Assembly: GCF_013782625.1 (NCBI RefSeq) | Contig: NZ_CP056199.1 | Coordinates: 3,428,588-3,492,587, forward strand | DNA: 64,000 nucleotides | Reading direction: 5' to 3' | DNA from: Enterobacter sp. RHBSTW-00994 | Lineage (GTDB): Bacteria; Pseudomonadota; Gammaproteobacteria; Enterobacterales; Enterobacteriaceae | Shown here: positions 62,893 to 64,000 of the stretch, piece by piece | How the letters are laid out: each line of letters begins with the position of its first letter | Position numbering within the stretch: position 1 is the stretch's first letter | The notes under the pieces: generated by a model | What the model was told of the DNA's origin: nothing | The model's database searches: none | Seen by the model: only the letters and a program-made list of their open reading frames with translations | Translations under genes and position numbers: made by a program

Positions 62893-63873
62893 TCAAAAGG
62901 GCCGCAACCCCCTTCCCACCGGCACTGCACTCATCCACATCGTTACCGCTGCAACCAGTAAAATCACGCCACCCGCCAATGCGAGCGTAGTCCACCCTAC
63001 CTGTCGCCATAGCACCGGCGTTGTGTTACCACTGAGTTTGACCGCCATCTGACGGAAACTGTGCACCAGCAATGCCAGCGATGAAATCGTTAATGATGTC
63101 CCCGCCGCCATCGCCAGCGCCGACAGCATTCCCCAGCCAAATACGCCAATCACCTTACTGAACAGCAGCACCATGATCGCGCCTGAACATGGACGCATTC
63201 CCATCGAGAGGATGATCATCGCGCGCGCACGCCAGTCATCGCCATTCTGTAATTGATCCTGCGTCGGCAGATGCTGATGCCCACAGCCACAGTGGGCATC
63301 GTGAACATGGTGCGGCGTAAATGTTTTGAATTTTGGTTTTTGCAGTAATACCTGCAATTTTTTCAGCGCTCGCCAGCAAAGAATGAGCCCCAGCATGCCG
63401 ACCAGCGCATAACTCCCCTTCTCCAGCCAAAAACTGCTCATATGCAACTGACGCGCAGGAAGTTGTAAAAGCGACAGCACAATCACCACCAGCCCAATCG
63501 CTACGCAACCCTGAAGCAGTGAAGAGGCCAGCGTCAGGCCAATACTCGATTTCAGCTTCGACGGATGGGTAGCAAGCCAGGTAGTGATCACGATCTTGCC
63601 ATGCCCCGGTCCCAGAGCATGCAGCACACCGTAAACAAAGCTGAATGCCAGGAGAGCGCCCCCCGCTTTCGTCGGGTTTTCGGCCACCCCTTTCAGCAAC
63701 CCGCTCATCTGCTGGTTAACCTCTCGCTGCCAGATAATGCTTTTCATCATTACCTGAGGCCAGGCGTGCCATAACCACAGTGAACCACACACGGCAAACA
63801 GCAAAAAAAGAGCCAGCGGCCAAAGATGCAGCCACTGGCGAGATTTTCTGACCGGAGAAGAAATCACTGACAT
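62893..63873 (-). CDS. NicO-family metal transport permease (ZevB-like)
   Basis: 326 residues, about seven to eight membrane helices of the high-affinity nickel/cobalt (NicO) family. Family motifs HALGPGHGK (about 85) and GMRPCSGA (about 232) are present. A cytoplasmic His/Cys-rich loop (HHVHDAHCGCGHQH, about 190-205) probably binds metal. It is preceded by a DUF1007 gene overlapping its start by ten bases; that pair matches Haemophilus ZevAB, implicated in zinc uptake. Which metal and which direction (uptake or efflux) cannot be settled here. The gene is not next to suhB in E. coli K-12. Confidence 0.88.
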   Translation of the reverse strand: MSVISSPVRKSRQWLHLWPLALFLLFAVCGSLWLWHAWPQVMMKSIIWQREVNQQMSGLLKGVAENPTKAGGALLAFSFVYGVLHALGPGHGKIVITTWLATHPSKLKSSIGLTLASSLLQGCVAIGLVVIVLSLLQLPARQLHMSSFWLEKGSYALVGMLGLILCWRALKKLQVLLQKPKFKTFTPHHVHDAHCGCGHQHLPTQDQLQNGDDWRARAMIILSMGMRPCSGAIMVLLFSKVIGVFGWGMLSALAMAAGTSLTISSLALLVHSFRQMAVKLSGNTTPVLWRQVGWTTLALAGGVILLVAAVTMWMSAVPVGRGLRPF

Positions 63874-64000
63874 TGTAAGGTTACCTGCTGTGCAAACTGT
63901 TTCCCCAACTCCATATCCTCCGGCGGCGCGTCTGCTTTATCGAGCGATACGGCAAAGTTAAGCGTTTCCTCGCTGGGTTTTGGAGTGTGTACGGCAATCT
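63864..64000 (-). CDS. DUF1007 periplasmic metal-binding protein (ZevA-like), C-terminal 45 codons
   Basis: An open frame enters from the right edge on the minus strand and ends at TGA (63864-63866), giving a tail with HTPKPSEETLNFAVSLDKAD and the ending KQFAQQVTLQCQ. This tail is typical of DUF1007 proteins, substrate-binding partners of ZevB-like permeases. It overlaps the permease start by ten bases, a coupling sign. Only 44 residues are visible, so the call rests on this tail and the neighbour. Confidence 0.7.
   Translation of the reverse strand, partial: IAVHTPKPSEETLNFAVSLDKADAPPEDMELGKQFAQQVTLQCQ

Overview
The window is a stretch of the core chromosome of an enterobacterium. Nearly every protein reads as a close relative of an Escherichia coli K-12 protein, and gene order follows the dapE-to-suhB segment of E. 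coli and Salmonella. Several places differ from K-12: there is no hyf hydrogenase cluster between bcp and perM, no yfgH/yfgI next to guaA, and no CS54/shdA-type island next to xseA. Four small accessory insertions are present. This fits a Citrobacter- or Enterobacter-like member of the Enterobacteriaceae; the genus cannot be fixed by eye.

Layout. 1-5.1 kb: end of dapE, ypfN, ypfH, tmcA, ypfJ. 5.1-9.1 kb: purC, the bamC/dapA operon, gcvR-bcp. 9.1-15.2 kb: a REP pair, perM, bepA-yfgD, hda, uraA, upp. 15.3-16.8 kb: an inserted 6-phospho-beta-glucosidase gene with two LacI-family-type operators. 17-22.6 kb: purMN and ppk-ppx. 22.6-27.5 kb: pdeF, yfgG, then an inserted LysR regulator/MFS transporter pair. 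27.5-32.5 kb: guaBA (with an ERIC element inside the operon), xseA, yfgJ. 32.5-35.2 kb: an inserted pair, a Gfo/Idh/MocA oxidoreductase and a POT-family peptide transporter. 35.5-44.5 kb: der, bamB, yfgM, hisS, ispG, rodZ, rlmN, ndk. 44.6-55.1 kb: pbpC-yfhM, sseA, sseB, pepB. 55.2-61 kb: an ERIC element and the complete isc operon (iscRSUA-hscBA-fdx-iscX). 61.1-64 kb: trmJ, suhB and a zevAB-like metal transport pair cut by the window edge.

Themes. Purine synthesis and salvage dominate the metabolic genes (purC, purM, purN, guaB, guaA, upp, with uraA), and palindromes matching the PurR operator lie in front of purC, purM and guaB. Envelope building is the second theme (bamB, bamC, bepA, yfgM, rodZ, pbpC, yfhM, dapA, dapE). 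Iron-sulfur assembly is complete, with two well-matched type 1 IscR sites, and two Fe-S enzymes (ispG, rlmN) lie nearby. I saw no tRNA, rRNA, CRISPR array, insertion sequence or prophage gene.

There is no large unknown system here. The material most worth a second look is the four accessory insertions, each of which comes with its own visible control signals or pairing, plus the CTG start of hda and the FNR site of pdeF.
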